Shown here: positions 19,145 to 29,004 of the stretch, piece after piece | Layout: the number at the start of each line of letters is the position of its first letter | Numbering within the stretch: position 1 is the first letter of the stretch | From: Uliginosibacterium gangwonense DSM 18521 | GTDB lineage: Bacteria; Pseudomonadota; Gammaproteobacteria; Burkholderiales; Rhodocyclaceae | DNA: 64,000 nucleotides | Direction: 5' to 3' | Assembly: GCF_000373965.1 (NCBI RefSeq) | Contig: NZ_KB892838.1 | Span: 62,001-126,000 of the forward strand | Made by a program: the position numbers and the translations under genes | Notes under the pieces: model-generated | Database searches by the model: none | What the model saw: the letters and a program-made list of their open reading frames with translations, nothing else | Told to the model about the DNA's origin: nothing

Positions 19145-19951
19145 TCAAGCGCGCACTGCATCAACAGCGCTGCGCACTCCGGACAGAAAAGCCACAAGAC
19201 GATCCTGCAAACCACTCTCACCTTGTTCCAATTCCTGCACGATACGTGAGCCGATAATCACTGCATCAGCCACTTTGGCCACGGCAGCGGCAGACTCGGC
19301 ATCACGGATGCCAAAACCTACGCCTATCGGCAGGGCGGTATTGTGCCGCAATTGGCGCATCTTATCAGCAACATTGTCGATATCCAGATGCGCGGCGCCA
19401 GTCACGCCCTTCAAAGACACGTAGTACATGTAGCCGCTGGCCAGCTCGCCGATCATGGCCACGCGTTGTGCGGGCGTAGTGGGCGCCAGCAGGAAAATCG
19501 GGTCCAGGCCATGGCGCTTGAGCGTAGCCACCCGCTCAACAGCTTCTTCCAGAGGCAGGTCGACAGTCAGCACGCCATCCACCCCAGCTTCAGCGGCCAG
19601 CGCAGAAAAGACTTCGTAGCCCATGGCTTCGATAGGATTGGCGTAGCCCATCAGTACCACGGGCGTTTTGCCATCTGTCTTACGGAACTCGGCCACCATG
19701 CCGATCACCTGCCGCAGACTCACTCCAAATGCAAGTGCGCGCTCGGCAGCCTTCTGAATCACTGGCCCATCGGCCATGGGATCAGAAAAAGGTACGCCCA
19801 ACTCAATGATGTCAGCGCCGCCGCGCACCAAGGCATGCATCAACCCCACCGTAGCACCCGGGTTCGGGTCTCCCGCTGTGATATAGGGGATCAAAGCCTT
19901 GCGCCCAGCCGCTTTGAGACTTGCGAAGATATTTTGAATGCGTGAAGCCAT
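19145..19951 (-). CDS. trpA: tryptophan synthase alpha chain
   Basis: TrpA cleaves indole-3-glycerol phosphate to indole and glyceraldehyde-3-phosphate and channels indole to TrpB. The 268 residues are standard length if translation begins at 19951 ([12 protein letters not shown]). A longer reading back to 20038 would run into trpB and adds no conserved sequence. The catalytic acids are in the segments [15 protein letters not shown] (Glu and Asp). Phosphate-binding glycines are in GVGFGIRD and IIGSRIV. No strong ribosome site is visible before 19951; coupling with trpB 34 bases upstream is possible. Confidence 0.96.
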   Translation of the reverse strand: MASRIQNIFASLKAAGRKALIPYITAGDPNPGATVGLMHALVRGGADIIELGVPFSDPMADGPVIQKAAERALAFGVSLRQVIGMVAEFRKTDGKTPVVLMGYANPIEAMGYEVFSALAAEAGVDGVLTVDLPLEEAVERVATLKRHGLDPIFLLAPTTPAQRVAMIGELASGYMYYVSLKGVTGAAHLDIDNVADKMRQLRHNTALPIGVGFGIRDAESAAAVAKVADAVIIGSRIVQELEQGESGLQDRLVAFLSGVRSAVDAVRA

Positions 19952-19985
19952 TGTCGTTTTACGCCAAATCGTAAAGGTTAGCGGT

Positions 19986-21212
19986 TCAGAGCTCGATACC
20001 GGAAAGACGCGCCAGCGTGGGAATATCCTTGTCACCACGGCCGGACAGATTCACCACAATGACCTGATCCTTGCTCAGCGTAGGCGCAAGCTTCTTGGCA
20101 TAGGCAAGCGCATGGCTGGATTCCAGTGCAGGAATGATGCCTTCATATCGGCACAGGTCGTGGAAGGCAGCAATGGCCTCATCATCATTAGCAGCAACGT
20201 ATTCAGCCCGGCCAATCTCCTTGAGGTAGCTGTGCTCAGGGCCCACGCCAGGGTAATCCAAACCGGCGGAAATCGAATGAGTCTCGATAATCTGGCCGTT
20301 TTCGTCCTGCATCAAGGCAGTGCGGTTGCCATGCAACACGCCTGGCTTGGCATTTGCTGTCAAAGGTGCGGCATGGCGGCCCGTTTCCACGCCATACCCA
20401 CCTGCTTCAACCCCAATCAGACGAACACCGGGCACATCAATATAGGGGTAAAAAATACCAATGGCGTTCGAGCCGCCACCCACGCAGGCCAGCACCGCAT
20501 CCGGCTGACGGCCGACCTGCTCGGCGCACTGAACTTTGCACTCTTCACCAATCACGGACTGAAAATCCCGCACCAGCATCGGGTAAGGATGTGGCCCGGC
20601 ACAGGTGCCGATGATGTAATAGGTGGAATCTACATTGGTGACCCAATCGCGCATGGCTTCATTCATTGCGTCCTTCAGGGTCTTGGAGCCACTTTCCACG
20701 GCCACAACTTTCGCGCCAAGCAGCTTCATACGGAAAACGTTGGGCGCTTGCCGCTTAACATCCTCAGCCCCCATATAGACGACGCATTCCAGGCCGTAAC
20801 GGGCAGCCACGGTAGCCGTTGCCACGCCGTGCTGACCCGCGCCAGTCTCCGCGATCACCCGTTTCTTGCCCATACGCCGCGCCAACAGGACTTGGCCGAT
20901 GGTGTTGTTAACCTTGTGCGCGCCGGTATGGTTGAGGTCTTCACGCTTGAGGTAGATCTGCGCACCACCCAGCACTTCTGACCAGCGCTTGGCGTGATAC
21001 AGGGGGCTGGGACGACCGACATAGTGCTTGAGTTCATAATTGAACTCAGCCATGAATTCGGGGTCAGCGATGGCCTTTTCGTACTCGACCCGCAATTCAT
21101 CCAGCGCGGGGATCAGTGTTTCGGCAACGAATATGCCGCCAAACTGACCAAAATGCCCATGGGCATCGGGCATGTCGTAGGTTTGCTCAGCACTCTTTCC
21201 AGCCATCTGCAT
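19986..21212 (-). CDS. trpB: tryptophan synthase beta chain
   Basis: TrpB condenses indole with serine using pyridoxal phosphate. The PLP lysine is in [10 protein letters not shown], and the phosphate loop GGGSNAIG is near residue 235. I chose the ATG at 21212 because a GGAG site stands six bases in front of it, inside the end of trpF; a TTG at 21227 and an ATG at 21206 are the alternatives. With this start the protein has 408 residues and overlaps trpF by 26 bases, which suggests translational coupling. The order trpF-trpB-trpA is the usual betaproteobacterial one; trpE, trpG, trpD and trpC are elsewhere. Confidence 0.96.
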   Translation of the reverse strand: MQMAGKSAEQTYDMPDAHGHFGQFGGIFVAETLIPALDELRVEYEKAIADPEFMAEFNYELKHYVGRPSPLYHAKRWSEVLGGAQIYLKREDLNHTGAHKVNNTIGQVLLARRMGKKRVIAETGAGQHGVATATVAARYGLECVVYMGAEDVKRQAPNVFRMKLLGAKVVAVESGSKTLKDAMNEAMRDWVTNVDSTYYIIGTCAGPHPYPMLVRDFQSVIGEECKVQCAEQVGRQPDAVLACVGGGSNAIGIFYPYIDVPGVRLIGVEAGGYGVETGRHAAPLTANAKPGVLHGNRTALMQDENGQIIETHSISAGLDYPGVGPEHSYLKEIGRAEYVAANDDEAIAAFHDLCRYEGIIPALESSHALAYAKKLAPTLSKDQVIVVNLSGRGDKDIPTLARLSGIEL

Positions 21213-21819
21213 TACGAACTCCAGCAATAAAGGCGTTGATCAACGCCGGGTCCTTGATGCCTTTCGCCGCCTCAACACCACTGCTCACATCCAAAGCCCA
21301 AGGGTGAACAAGATCTATGGCTGCGCCAACATTGGCAGGGGTCAGCCCACCTGCCAGCACCAAGGGACGATCAAATTCCGGCGGTAGCAAAGACCAGTCA
21401 AAGACCTCTCCGCCCCCACCAAATCCATCTACCCAGGCATCGACCAGCAGGCCACTCGCGCTTGGGTAAGAAGCGGCATAGTTTATCAGATCAAAGCCCA
21501 CCCTCACCCGCGCAGCCTTGATATAGGCACGCCCGAAAGATTCACAGTAAGCTGCATCTTCGCCACCGTGAAATTGCAGCAGACTCAGCGGCAGAGCAGA
21601 AAGCGCAGCTTGCACTCTTTGTGGCGTTTCATTGACAAACAGGCCAACAATCGTCACAAAAGGTGGCACAGCCGCACACAATGCCTGGGCCTGTTCAATG
21701 CTAACCGCACGTGGGCTGGCGGGATAGAACACCAATCCGATGGCGTCAGCGCCCGCCCGCACGGCGGCCCGCACATCTTCCACTCGCGTCAAGCCACAAA
21801 TTTTTACTCGGGTGCGCAT
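21187..21819 (-). CDS. trpF: phosphoribosylanthranilate isomerase
   Basis: TrpF performs the Amadori rearrangement of phosphoribosylanthranilate in tryptophan synthesis. It is a 210-residue TIM barrel. The catalytic Cys is in KICGLTR at residues 7-13, and the general acid Asp is in LLVDAWVDG. The conserved FVN segment and the phosphate-binding C-terminal [10 protein letters not shown] and DVSSGVE segments are present. It starts three bases after truA and overlaps the start of trpB. Confidence 0.95.
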   Translation of the reverse strand: MRTRVKICGLTRVEDVRAAVRAGADAIGLVFYPASPRAVSIEQAQALCAAVPPFVTIVGLFVNETPQRVQAALSALPLSLLQFHGGEDAAYCESFGRAYIKAARVRVGFDLINYAASYPSASGLLVDAWVDGFGGGGEVFDWSLLPPEFDRPLVLAGGLTPANVGAAIDLVHPWALDVSSGVEAAKGIKDPALINAFIAGVRNADGWKEC

Positions 21820-21822
21820 AGC

Positions 21823-22620
21823 TCACAAAGATGAGGGCAGAAACAGGGGCGCGATGATACGCCCATCCCCTGGCAAGTTCCACCGAGGTGGATAGCTTAC
21901 ACCACACAGGTAGAGGCCATCGGGCGAAAATGTGGGGGGGGCGTATTTGCGGTTCTTTGCCGCCATCAGCTCAGGCATCCAATCCGCATGCTGCTCCCCT
22001 TTGCCGATATGGACAAGGGCGCCAACCAGATTACGAATCATGTGGTGCAAAAAAGCGTTCGCCTCAAAATCAAAGATCACCCAGTCCTGACAGGCTTCAA
22101 CGCGTGCATCCGACATTGTGCGGATCGGGGACTTGGCTTGGCAGGCTGCCGCACGGAAGCTGGAAAAATCATGTTCCCCCAGCAGGTATTGCGCCGCTGC
22201 AGCCATCTCCTCCACATCCAGGGACGCATGAAACCACCCTACCCGGCCATGCAAGATGGCAGGCCGTACAGGACGATTCAAAAGCAGGTAACGATAACGC
22301 CGTGTTTGTGCTGAAAAACGGGCATGGAAAGAATCATCCACCTCTTGCGCCCAATTGACCGAAATCCCCGCAGGCAAGTTGGCGTTCACGCCGCGAACCC
22401 AGGCCGTCAAGGGGCGTGGCACATCCACATCAAAGTGGGCGACTTGGGCTGAGGCATGTACCCCTGTGTCTGTCCTCCCTGCACAGATCACCTCTATCGG
22501 GCCCGCAGCAATCACACCCAGCGCATGTTGCAACGCGTCTTGCACCGTGCGCCCATGAGGCTGGGTCTGCCACCCTTCAAAACCCGTGCCGCAATATTCG
22601 ACACCCAGGGCGATTCTCAC
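21823..22620 (-). CDS. truA: tRNA pseudouridine(38-40) synthase
   Basis: TruA converts uridines 38-40 in the anticodon arm of tRNA to pseudouridine. The catalytic Asp is in CAGRTDTGVHASAQV. Other family parts are SFHARFSAQTRRYRYLLLN, then HDFSSFRAA and the C-terminal FLHHMIRNLVG. The start is a GTG at 22620: it opens the conserved first strand RIALGVEYCGTGFEGWQ and forms a GTGA overlap with the stop of the upstream gene. A further upstream reading (to 22665) adds only residues from the overlapping gene. The product is then 265 residues, the normal size. Confidence 0.93.
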   Translation of the reverse strand: MRIALGVEYCGTGFEGWQTQPHGRTVQDALQHALGVIAAGPIEVICAGRTDTGVHASAQVAHFDVDVPRPLTAWVRGVNANLPAGISVNWAQEVDDSFHARFSAQTRRYRYLLLNRPVRPAILHGRVGWFHASLDVEEMAAAAQYLLGEHDFSSFRAAACQAKSPIRTMSDARVEACQDWVIFDFEANAFLHHMIRNLVGALVHIGKGEQHADWMPELMAAKNRKYAPPTFSPDGLYLCGVSYPPRWNLPGDGRIIAPLFLPSSL

Positions 22621-23237
22621 CACATCCCTACCCCAATTATCATCAACAAAAATCCAGCCACCCAAATGCGATCAACACTCGACATGGGGTAGATCTCACA
22701 CTGCACGATCACGGCCTCTTCGCTAGAGCCCGATGCAGAATGCAAAAGCCCTCGCCAATCCAGATCGTTCTCTTCCACATAATCCAGCACCAACCGCAAG
22801 CGGATCGCCAATTTCTCACGCGCCAGCCCCAGGTATTTGAATGGCCAACTCAAAGCATACAGGCTACCTACCCAAGCATCTGGATTCAGCTGTTCCTTAA
22901 GCAGCGCAACCACCGCCGCCACACTCATCAAGCGCAATAAGGGGGGGAGCGCCAACATCAGGCCGTCGTAGGTCGGGCTGAATGCCTGCAATGCAGGAAT
23001 AACCTGAATGCCCGGCGTCTGCCAAGCAAAGAGAGTACAGATGGCCAAGGCCACAAACTTCAGACGCCGTAGCACCTTAAGCCAGTGTCTATACGCCCAG
23101 GCAAGTGCTGCAAGACACAGCACCAGGGTGAAGATGAACAAAGGCCAAGCCTCGCTCACCTGGACAAGATATATAAAAAAAAACCCGGCCATTACAAAAA
23201 CGGCCGGATGTCTGTTTGAGAAGAAATTCCGTAGCAC
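22617..23237 (-). CDS. hypothetical membrane protein between fimV and truA, ECF-T/CbiQ-like in character
   Basis: This is a frame of about 206 residues if the GTG at 23237 is used. It has hydrophobic segments MAGFFFIYLV, WPLFIFTLVLCLAALAWAY, LKFVALAICTLFAWQ and MLALPPLLRLMSVAAVVALL, then a charged region (REKLAIRLRLVLDYVEEND) and a final C-terminal membrane segment. The layout resembles energy-coupling-factor T components (CbiQ family), but no motif is strong enough for a firm call. Its stop overlaps the truA GTG by four bases, good evidence that it is translated. Oddly, the fimV terminator hairpin lies within its first codons. An alternative ATG at 23192 follows the stem, and another at 23288 lies inside fimV. 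Confidence 0.55.
   Translation of the reverse strand: MLRNFFSNRHPAVFVMAGFFFIYLVQVSEAWPLFIFTLVLCLAALAWAYRHWLKVLRRLKFVALAICTLFAWQTPGIQVIPALQAFSPTYDGLMLALPPLLRLMSVAAVVALLKEQLNPDAWVGSLYALSWPFKYLGLAREKLAIRLRLVLDYVEENDLDWRGLLHSASGSSEEAVIVQCEIYPMSSVDRIWVAGFLLMIIGVGMW
23175..23207 (-). terminator. intrinsic terminator after fimV, inside the next reading frame
   Basis: On the minus strand CCGGCC pairs with GGCCGG (plus positions 23202-23207 and 23185-23190), followed by one G and nine T. It lies 44 bases beyond the fimV stop and inside the early codons of the downstream membrane-protein gene. Confidence 0.75.
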
Positions 23238-23250
23238 TATCGAGCCGCGA

Positions 23251-26190
23251 TCAAGCTCCCAAGCGCTGCAAAATTGCTCTCGCTTCATCTTTCTGCGTAG
23301 CGTTACCGTCAGCGACCACTTCTTCAAGCAGCTCCCGGGCACCTTCAACATCGCCCATTTCCTCGTAAGCATGGGCCAGTTCCAGTTTTGTACCGATTTC
23401 GTCACCCACATCAAGATCATCACCCAGATCAGGCAGGTCAACGGTCGCCGGAGTCTGTGCGCTCACTACAGAAGCAGCAGCCGGTGCGCCAGAAGCACGA
23501 AGGTCAACGCCAGATAGATCCAGCGCAGGTTTGTGCTCTTCTTCACCCAACTCGAAATCAAAATCAAGCAAGCTTCCTTCGAAATTGGTCTTTTCCAGAT
23601 CAACTTCTGCGAACTTGCTTTGATGGGCACTTTCGATCCCCACATCCATATCATCCTGCTCACCGCCCAGTGACGGCAGCTTGATGTTTGCGGAAGGCGG
23701 TTCAAAAGCGTGTTCGGCCGGCAACGAGGCGGCCACGCCACCCGTTTGATCCGCGCTGTCGTCAAAACCGATATCAAACTCAAGCGGTATTTCAGCAGCA
23801 GGAGACGCTACCGGAACCTCGGGTGCGGGAGCGGCTGCAGCCGGTTGAGCCGGAACCTTCCGTGGTTCAATGCGGGTCGGTTGCTCCTCAACCTCAGCGG
23901 AATCCAGATCCAAATTGAAATCCAGATTGAGAGAATCAGGCACAGAGGCGGTCCCGACTTGCGACAGATCTACCACAGGCATCTCACCTGGGCCCGCAGT
24001 CGTGTTGATTTGGTCAATCTCGCCAGGCACCGTCCAAGTCGAACGCATCTGCGAGACATTGTTCGTCCCGAAGGTGACAGGCCCTGCTGCCGCTGCGGCT
24101 GCTTCCACTGCCTGTGCAACAGGCGCGGGGGCTGCTGCAGGCGGAGGAGGAACAACGGCGGCAGCTGGCGCCGCTACCGGAGCGGATTGGGAACGAAACA
24201 AGGGGTTATTGGGATCCAGTTGAATCCCCAAGGCCACTGCCTTGGCCCAATCATCACCCACCCCGTTCGTGCGGGTGTGCAATTCGGCGGCGATGTTCTC
24301 GAACTGCTTCAGGCTACGCCGTTGAGCGTAGATTTCGAGCAGCTTGATGTAGATCGCGTTGCGGTTGGGGTCAGTCTTCAATGCGTCCAGCAGGATTTCC
24401 TCTGCCTGGGCATCGCGGCCATAGGCCATGTAGACATCGGCTTCAGCAACCGGATCAACCCCTTCATCTGCATCAATAGACGCCATGCCAGACTGACTGA
24501 AATCGGTATGCAGCAGGCTGGTGCCACCTGTATCAATGGTTTGACCCACTGCACTACCGAACACGGAGTTTGGGCTTGCCGTCGAAACCTCGCTCAACTG
24601 ACTCAGATCAGTGCTTTTGCGGCGCTTACGAGCCTTCAGCCATACGAACAGAATCGCCAGGATCGCCAGCGCCCCACCCCCAGCAATCGGGATGTAGGGG
24701 ATATCGCTTTCCGGCTCCGGTGGGGGCGGAGGTGTGATCGGTTTAGCCTTGGGCGTAACAGCAGGAGCCGAAGCTGCCACTTCTGCCGGAGCAGACGCGG
24801 TGGCATCCACAGCAGCAGGCTCCGATGCACTCACCACAGCAGGTGCAGAGTCTGCAGTCGCCGCAGCAGCAGAGGCTTCCACTACCGGGGGCTTGTTGGC
24901 ATCCGTTGCCGCAGTGGTCACTGGGGGTGATTCCACTGCAGGCGCCTGTGCATCCTTACCCTTCTTGCCCTTGGCAGCTGCGGCCTTTATGGCCTCATCC
25001 GCCTTGCGCTGGGCATCGGCCATATCCTGATTCTTCAGATCGATAAGCTTCTTCAGCTCTGTAATATTCTTATCGAGATCCTTAATGCGGGAATTGGCTT
25101 CCTTGAGTTCCTTATCACGTGTCGCCAGCGTATCTTGCAGAGCCTGAACGCGGGCCTTGGAACCGGCATCATCCGTTACAGGGGAAGAATTGGCAGCCTT
25201 GGCCGTCTGCGTGGAGGTGACCTTGACCTTATCCTTTTGCGCAGTCTGGGCAGGAACCTTGTCTTCAACCTTGGGTTCTACCTTGCCAGAAGAAGCCTGA
25301 TTGGCAGCAGTTTCCTTTGCTGGGGCGGCTGCAGCACTGCTCGCCACCTTCTGCTGATAGTCCTCGAAATTGGAGGCTTTGAGGACAACCTTGCGAGCCT
25401 GCCGAGGACTAACCTGTTTGGCCTCTTCCGCGTCAGGAACATGCAAAACCCGGCCGGTACGCAGACGATTGATGTTGCCGCCCATAAAAGCCTGCGCATT
25501 GGCTTTGTAGAGCGCTGCAATCATCTGCTCTTGGCTGATCTCAACCGGTTTGACCTCGGCCGCGATCTTGGAGAGTGTATCCCCACGTCTGACGGTGTAG
25601 GCCCCACCACTTTCCGCGGGCGGAGCTTTGCGCTCTGCTTCTGGCTCAGGTGTTGCAGCAGCGGCGGCTGTTGTCGAGCTGGGAGGCGGCGTTTCCTTTT
25701 CCTTGCGGGCAGCCCGACGTTTCTCAGCAGCAGTCAAGGGTTTGGCGACTGGCTGGTCGACTGCCAGGATGGGGCTCTGCCCTGCTGGCTGCTCCTGCGT
25801 GGGGTCAAGCAAGAAGGTGTATTCGCGCAGCAAGCGCCCACCTGCCCAGTTCAGCTCCACCAGCATATCCACGAAGGGTTCGTTGATCGGCTTGGACGAG
25901 AGGATGCGCAGCACGGCCCCCTTGCCAGAGCGCTTCTCAACCGACATTCGAACGGCAGAAAACACGCTGGAGTATTCGATATTGGCTCGTTGATAAGCCT
26001 CCAACGAAGCTATCTTGGCCGACATCGACTCAAGTTCATCTCCCGAAGCGGAGATCTCGATTTCCGCCCGTAAAGGCTGCCCCAAGGCGCTCAACACATT
26101 GATGCGGCCAAGTCCTGCAGCGCCAGCGCCCCCGGAGAAGGCCAACATCATCGCTGCAATCAAAGAGCTACGAAGCATTGGTGTTTTCAT
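23251..26190 (-). CDS. fimV: FimV-like peptidoglycan-binding pilus assembly / polar hub protein
   Basis: FimV organises the cell pole for type IV pili and twitching in Pseudomonas and relatives. The 979 residues start at 26190 with a signal peptide (MKTPMLRSSLIAAMMLAF to GAGAA). The FimV N-terminal domain follows (LGRINVLSALGQPLRAEIEI to YTFLLDP), then a LysM-type repeat (YTVRRGDTLSKIA), a coiled coil (about residues 355-405, LATRDKELKEANSRIKDLDKNI), an Ala/Pro-rich stretch, one membrane helix (PIAGGGALAILAILFVWLKARKR, about residue 530) and a large acidic cytoplasmic part. The conserved FimV TPR cap closes it (IGTKLELAHAYEEMGDVEGARELLEEV). An upstream start at 26217 is possible but would blunt the signal peptide. 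It has its own promoter region of about 280 bases. Confidence 0.93.
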   Translation of the reverse strand: MKTPMLRSSLIAAMMLAFSGGAGAAGLGRINVLSALGQPLRAEIEISASGDELESMSAKIASLEAYQRANIEYSSVFSAVRMSVEKRSGKGAVLRILSSKPINEPFVDMLVELNWAGGRLLREYTFLLDPTQEQPAGQSPILAVDQPVAKPLTAAEKRRAARKEKETPPPSSTTAAAAATPEPEAERKAPPAESGGAYTVRRGDTLSKIAAEVKPVEISQEQMIAALYKANAQAFMGGNINRLRTGRVLHVPDAEEAKQVSPRQARKVVLKASNFEDYQQKVASSAAAAPAKETAANQASSGKVEPKVEDKVPAQTAQKDKVKVTSTQTAKAANSSPVTDDAGSKARVQALQDTLATRDKELKEANSRIKDLDKNITELKKLIDLKNQDMADAQRKADEAIKAAAAKGKKGKDAQAPAVESPPVTTAATDANKPPVVEASAAAATADSAPAVVSASEPAAVDATASAPAEVAASAPAVTPKAKPITPPPPPEPESDIPYIPIAGGGALAILAILFVWLKARKRRKSTDLSQLSEVSTASPNSVFGSAVGQTIDTGGTSLLHTDFSQSGMASIDADEGVDPVAEADVYMAYGRDAQAEEILLDALKTDPNRNAIYIKLLEIYAQRRSLKQFENIAAELHTRTNGVGDDWAKAVALGIQLDPNNPLFRSQSAPVAAPAAAVVPPPPAAAPAPVAQAVEAAAAAAGPVTFGTNNVSQMRSTWTVPGEIDQINTTAGPGEMPVVDLSQVGTASVPDSLNLDFNLDLDSAEVEEQPTRIEPRKVPAQPAAAAPAPEVPVASPAAEIPLEFDIGFDDSADQTGGVAASLPAEHAFEPPSANIKLPSLGGEQDDMDVGIESAHQSKFAEVDLEKTNFEGSLLDFDFELGEEEHKPALDLSGVDLRASGAPAAASVVSAQTPATVDLPDLGDDLDVGDEIGTKLELAHAYEEMGDVEGARELLEEVVADGNATQKDEARAILQRLGA

Positions 26191-26426
26191 ATTTATTACG
26201 AATGGTGCCGACAGCAACCACCGTCTCTTAAAGTTAGAGATGTAAGATCAAAATAACATCAACAAGTTATCGTCGCAAGCTAATGCTTTTCATGAGTATC
26301 GCCAGCCGACAAACGAGCACTCATAAATACAACAGCCCCCTCAAAACAATATCGGCCTGCCAGACAAAGGCTTGAACCTAAGCATGGCAGACCGACTGAT
26401 TCTGTACAAATGGCGAAAATACACAA

Positions 26427-26449
26427 GGGCAGCCGACAATCGGCTTCCC
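26427..26449 (-). terminator. terminator-like hairpin after asd
   Basis: AGCCGA at 26431-26436 pairs with TCGGCT at 26440-26445, and outer GGG/CCC pairs extend it. On the minus strand TTGTGTATTTT follows, an interrupted T tract 25 bases beyond the asd stop. Confidence 0.55.
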
Positions 26450-26473
26450 TGCAGCCCGCATGAACACTGGAAA

Positions 26474-27601
26474 TCAGGCTTCCAGCAGTATCCTCAGCAT
26501 GCGACGCAAGGGTTCTGCTGCCCCCCAGAGCAACTGATCCCCCACCGTGAAGGCAGCAAGATAGTCATTACCCATAGCCATTTTGTGCAGACGACCTATG
26601 GGCACATGCAGTCGCCCGGTCACCGCATTGGGCGCCAATTCACGCTCGGAACGCTCACGTTCATTGGGAACGACCTGCACCCAATCATTCGCGTTGGCGA
26701 TGATCTCGGTGATCTCATCCAACGGCACATCCTTGCGTAGCTTGATAGTCAGCGCCTGACTATGGCAACGCATGGCGCCAATGCGCACGCACAAACCATC
26801 AATCGGCACGCTGCCAGGGGTACGGAAAGCGGGCTTCCCTAAAATTTTGTTACATTCTGCCCCGCCCTTCCACTCTTCCTTGCTCTGGCCGTGCTCGTAG
26901 GGCACGTCAATCCAGGGGATCAGGCTGCCTGCCAGTGGCACGCCACGGAAGTTCTGTACCGGCATTTCAGCAGAACGCATGGTTTCGGCCACTTTGCGGT
27001 CGATTTCCAGAATCGCAGAGGCCGGATCAGCCAACAAATCGGCCACTGATTCATGAATCTTGCCCATCTGGGCAATCAGTTCGCGCATGTTCTGCGCACC
27101 CGCGCCAGAAGCTGCCTGATAGGTCATGGACGTTGCCCATTCGACCATATCGTTCTGGAACAGACCGCCGAGCGCCATCAGCATCAGGCTGACAGTGCAG
27201 TTGCCGCCTACGTAGTTCTTGACGCCATGACTCAAGCCATCCTTGATGACATTGAGGTTAACCGGGTCGAGCACGATGATCGCATCGTCCTTCATGCGCA
27301 GCGAAGAAGCCGCGTCAATCCAGTACCCTTGCCAGCCAGCCGAACGCAGCTTGGGGAAGATCTCATTGGTGTAGTCGCCACCCTGACAGGTGATGATCAC
27401 ATCCATCTGCCGCAGGTCATCAATGGACTTGGCATCCTTGAGCGCAGGCACATCACGGCCAATATCCGGGCCTTTGCCGCCGATGCTGGATGTGGTGAAA
27501 AACACAGGGTCAATCAGTGCAAAGTCGCCTTCCTCACGCATGCGCTGCATGAGCACAGAGCCGACCATGCCGCGCCAGCCAACAATACCTACTCGCTTCA
27601 T
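26474..27601 (-). CDS. asd: aspartate-semialdehyde dehydrogenase
   Basis: Asd reduces aspartyl phosphate to aspartate semialdehyde, the branch point to lysine/diaminopimelate, threonine, methionine and isoleucine. The 375 residues start at 27601 ([17 protein letters not shown], the NADP-binding loop). An AAGG site is just upstream; the in-frame extension to 27667 has no conserved sequence. The active-site cysteine is in [10 protein letters not shown] near residue 135. Other landmarks are [22 protein letters not shown] and the C-terminal [11 protein letters not shown]. It follows leuB with a 219-base gap that contains a threonine-rich leader peptide and competing hairpins (see 27646-27809). 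Confidence 0.96.
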   Translation of the reverse strand: MKRVGIVGWRGMVGSVLMQRMREEGDFALIDPVFFTTSSIGGKGPDIGRDVPALKDAKSIDDLRQMDVIITCQGGDYTNEIFPKLRSAGWQGYWIDAASSLRMKDDAIIVLDPVNLNVIKDGLSHGVKNYVGGNCTVSLMLMALGGLFQNDMVEWATSMTYQAASGAGAQNMRELIAQMGKIHESVADLLADPASAILEIDRKVAETMRSAEMPVQNFRGVPLAGSLIPWIDVPYEHGQSKEEWKGGAECNKILGKPAFRTPGSVPIDGLCVRIGAMRCHSQALTIKLRKDVPLDEITEIIANANDWVQVVPNERERSERELAPNAVTGRLHVPIGRLHKMAMGNDYLAAFTVGDQLLWGAAEPLRRMLRILLEA

Positions 27602-27645
27602 TTTGATTACCTTTGACAGAACCGCCTCCGCTTGGATTTCGCCCT

Positions 27646-27740
27646 GTCTCCGTCGCCGCGGAGACATAAGCGACGAGGCAGGACTAAACCGTAGTGGTGG
27701 TTTTTTTGGTCGTAGTGGTAGTGAACGTAGTAGCGACGGA
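27646..27740 (-). promoter_or_regulatory. candidate attenuator region before asd
   Basis: RNA read on the minus strand can form mutually exclusive stems. Stem A: CGGAGAC/GTCTCCG (plus positions 27646-27652 and 27659-27665). Stem B: GCGACG/CGTCGC (27651-27656 with 27670-27675). Stem C: GCGACGGA with TCCGTCGC (27649-27656 with 27733-27740); the latter lies in codons just before the threonine run of the leader peptide. A ribosome stalled on Thr codons would mask the far partner of stem C. No T tract is seen, so any attenuation may be Rho-dependent or act on translation. Confidence 0.5.
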
Positions 27741-27809
27741 CACGACGCGAGCAGCCCCCTCCGCAGTGCGGATGGTGCGTGCAGCGATCATGTTCGTGTC
27801 CAGTCGCAT
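27684..27809 (-). CDS. putative Thr-rich leader peptide controlling asd
   Basis: This 41-residue frame starts at an ATG (27809) 11 bases after the leuB stop. An AGGA ribosome site is six bases before the ATG. Its last 15 codons encode [16 protein letters not shown] without its first Ala, that is eleven Thr, two Lys, one Phe and one Val, then TAG. This is the design of amino-acid attenuator peptides such as ThrL of Escherichia coli. The next gene, asd, serves threonine and lysine synthesis, which fits the two amino acids that dominate the run. Downstream hairpins compete with one another (27646-27740). A second in-frame ATG at 27791 would give 35 residues. I see no function for the peptide other than regulation; the idea is inferred and untested. 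Confidence 0.65.
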   Translation of the reverse strand: MRLDTNMIAARTIRTAEGAARVVSVATTFTTTTTKKTTTTV

Positions 27810-27820
27810 TCCAGTTCCTA

Positions 27821-28885
27821 TCAGAGGGCGGCGATTACCGCATCACCCATTTCACGCGTGCCGACACGCTTGCAGCCATCTTCCCAAATGTCGCCCGTGC
27901 GCAAACCCTGGGCCAGCACCTTCTTGACAGCATTTTCAATGCGTACAGCAGCAGCTTCGTTGTTGAAACTATACCGCAACATCATCGCAGCGGAAAGAAT
28001 CGTCGCCAGGGGGTTGGCAATGCCCTTGCCAGCGATATCCGGGGCCGACCCGTGGCTCGGCTCATACATGCCCTTGTTGTTCTCGTCCAGCGAGGCCGAG
28101 GGCAGCATGCCGATGGAACCGGTGAGCATGGAGGCTTCGTCCGAAAGAATGTCGCCAAAGATATTGCCAGTCACCACCACGTCAAATTGCTTGGGCGCAC
28201 GCACCAGTTGCATGGCAGCGTTATCGACCAGCATGTGCGACAGGGTCACGTCCGGGTACTCGGCAGACAGCTCGATCATCACGTCACGCCACAGCTGAGT
28301 GGTTTCCAGCACATTCATCTTGTCGACCGAGCAGACCTTCTTGCCGCGCTTGCGGGCGGCTTCAAAGGCGACACGGCCGATGCGGCGGATTTCGTCTTCG
28401 TTGTAGATCATGGTGTTGCGACCCACGCGCTTGCCATCCTCGATGGTGATGCCGCGCGGCTCACCAAAATAGATGTCACCGGTGAGTTCACGCACGATCA
28501 GGATGTCCAGCCCGGACACCACTTCCGGCTTGAGCGAGGAGGCATTGGCCAGTTCCGGGTACAGAATGGCCGGACGCAGGTTGGCGAACAGGTTCAGATC
28601 CTTGCGGATGCCCAGCAGACCACGCTCGGGACGTTGCGGGCGGGGCAACACGTCCCACTTCGGGCCACCCACGGCGCCAAGCAGCACTGCGTCAGCAGCG
28701 CGGGCCAGTTTCTGCGTTGCTTCCGGATAGGGGGAGCCGGTGGCATCTACCGCACAGCCGCCAAGCTGAGCGTATTCCAGCTCCAGCTTTACACCGTCGC
28801 TTCTCAGCGCTTCGAGTACACGCACCGCTTCAGCGATGATCTCAACACCAATCCCGTCACCGGGCAGAACACAGATCTTCATCAA
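27821..28885 (-). CDS. leuB: 3-isopropylmalate dehydrogenase
   Basis: LeuB oxidises and decarboxylates 3-isopropylmalate in leucine synthesis, using NAD. The 354 residues show [13 protein letters not shown] at the N-terminus, [14 protein letters not shown] around residue 135 (substrate arginine and metal region), [15 protein letters not shown] and the NAD-binding segment [17 protein letters not shown] near 275-291. It lies in a minus-strand group aroC-MFS-leuB-asd. leuC and leuD, usually just upstream in betaproteobacteria, are not here, and an MFS gene takes that place. A 119-base gap precedes it. Confidence 0.96.
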   Translation of the reverse strand: MMKICVLPGDGIGVEIIAEAVRVLEALRSDGVKLELEYAQLGGCAVDATGSPYPEATQKLARAADAVLLGAVGGPKWDVLPRPQRPERGLLGIRKDLNLFANLRPAILYPELANASSLKPEVVSGLDILIVRELTGDIYFGEPRGITIEDGKRVGRNTMIYNEDEIRRIGRVAFEAARKRGKKVCSVDKMNVLETTQLWRDVMIELSAEYPDVTLSHMLVDNAAMQLVRAPKQFDVVVTGNIFGDILSDEASMLTGSIGMLPSASLDENNKGMYEPSHGSAPDIAGKGIANPLATILSAAMMLRYSFNNEAAAVRIENAVKKVLAQGLRTGDIWEDGCKRVGTREMGDAVIAAL

Positions 28886-29004
28886 TCAGTCCCATGCAAG
28901 GTTGTGATTCAACATGATCAGCCTGTTTTGGCTGATGCCAGCGAATTTTGGATTATAACGCCGATTCCCAGCCCCGCGCCCGCACTTGCTCGCCGATGCA
29001 CAAA

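Noticed and set aside
23710-24930. 406-codon plus-strand frame opposite fimV
   Set aside because: It is a shadow of the Ala/Pro-rich fimV coding sequence; the translation is Arg- and Cys-rich and has no domain.
27694-27927. Plus-strand frame with a Val-rich start opposite the leader peptide
   Set aside because: The Val codons are simply the complement of the Thr codons. The minus-strand frame has a ribosome site, a sensible position and a fitting downstream gene.
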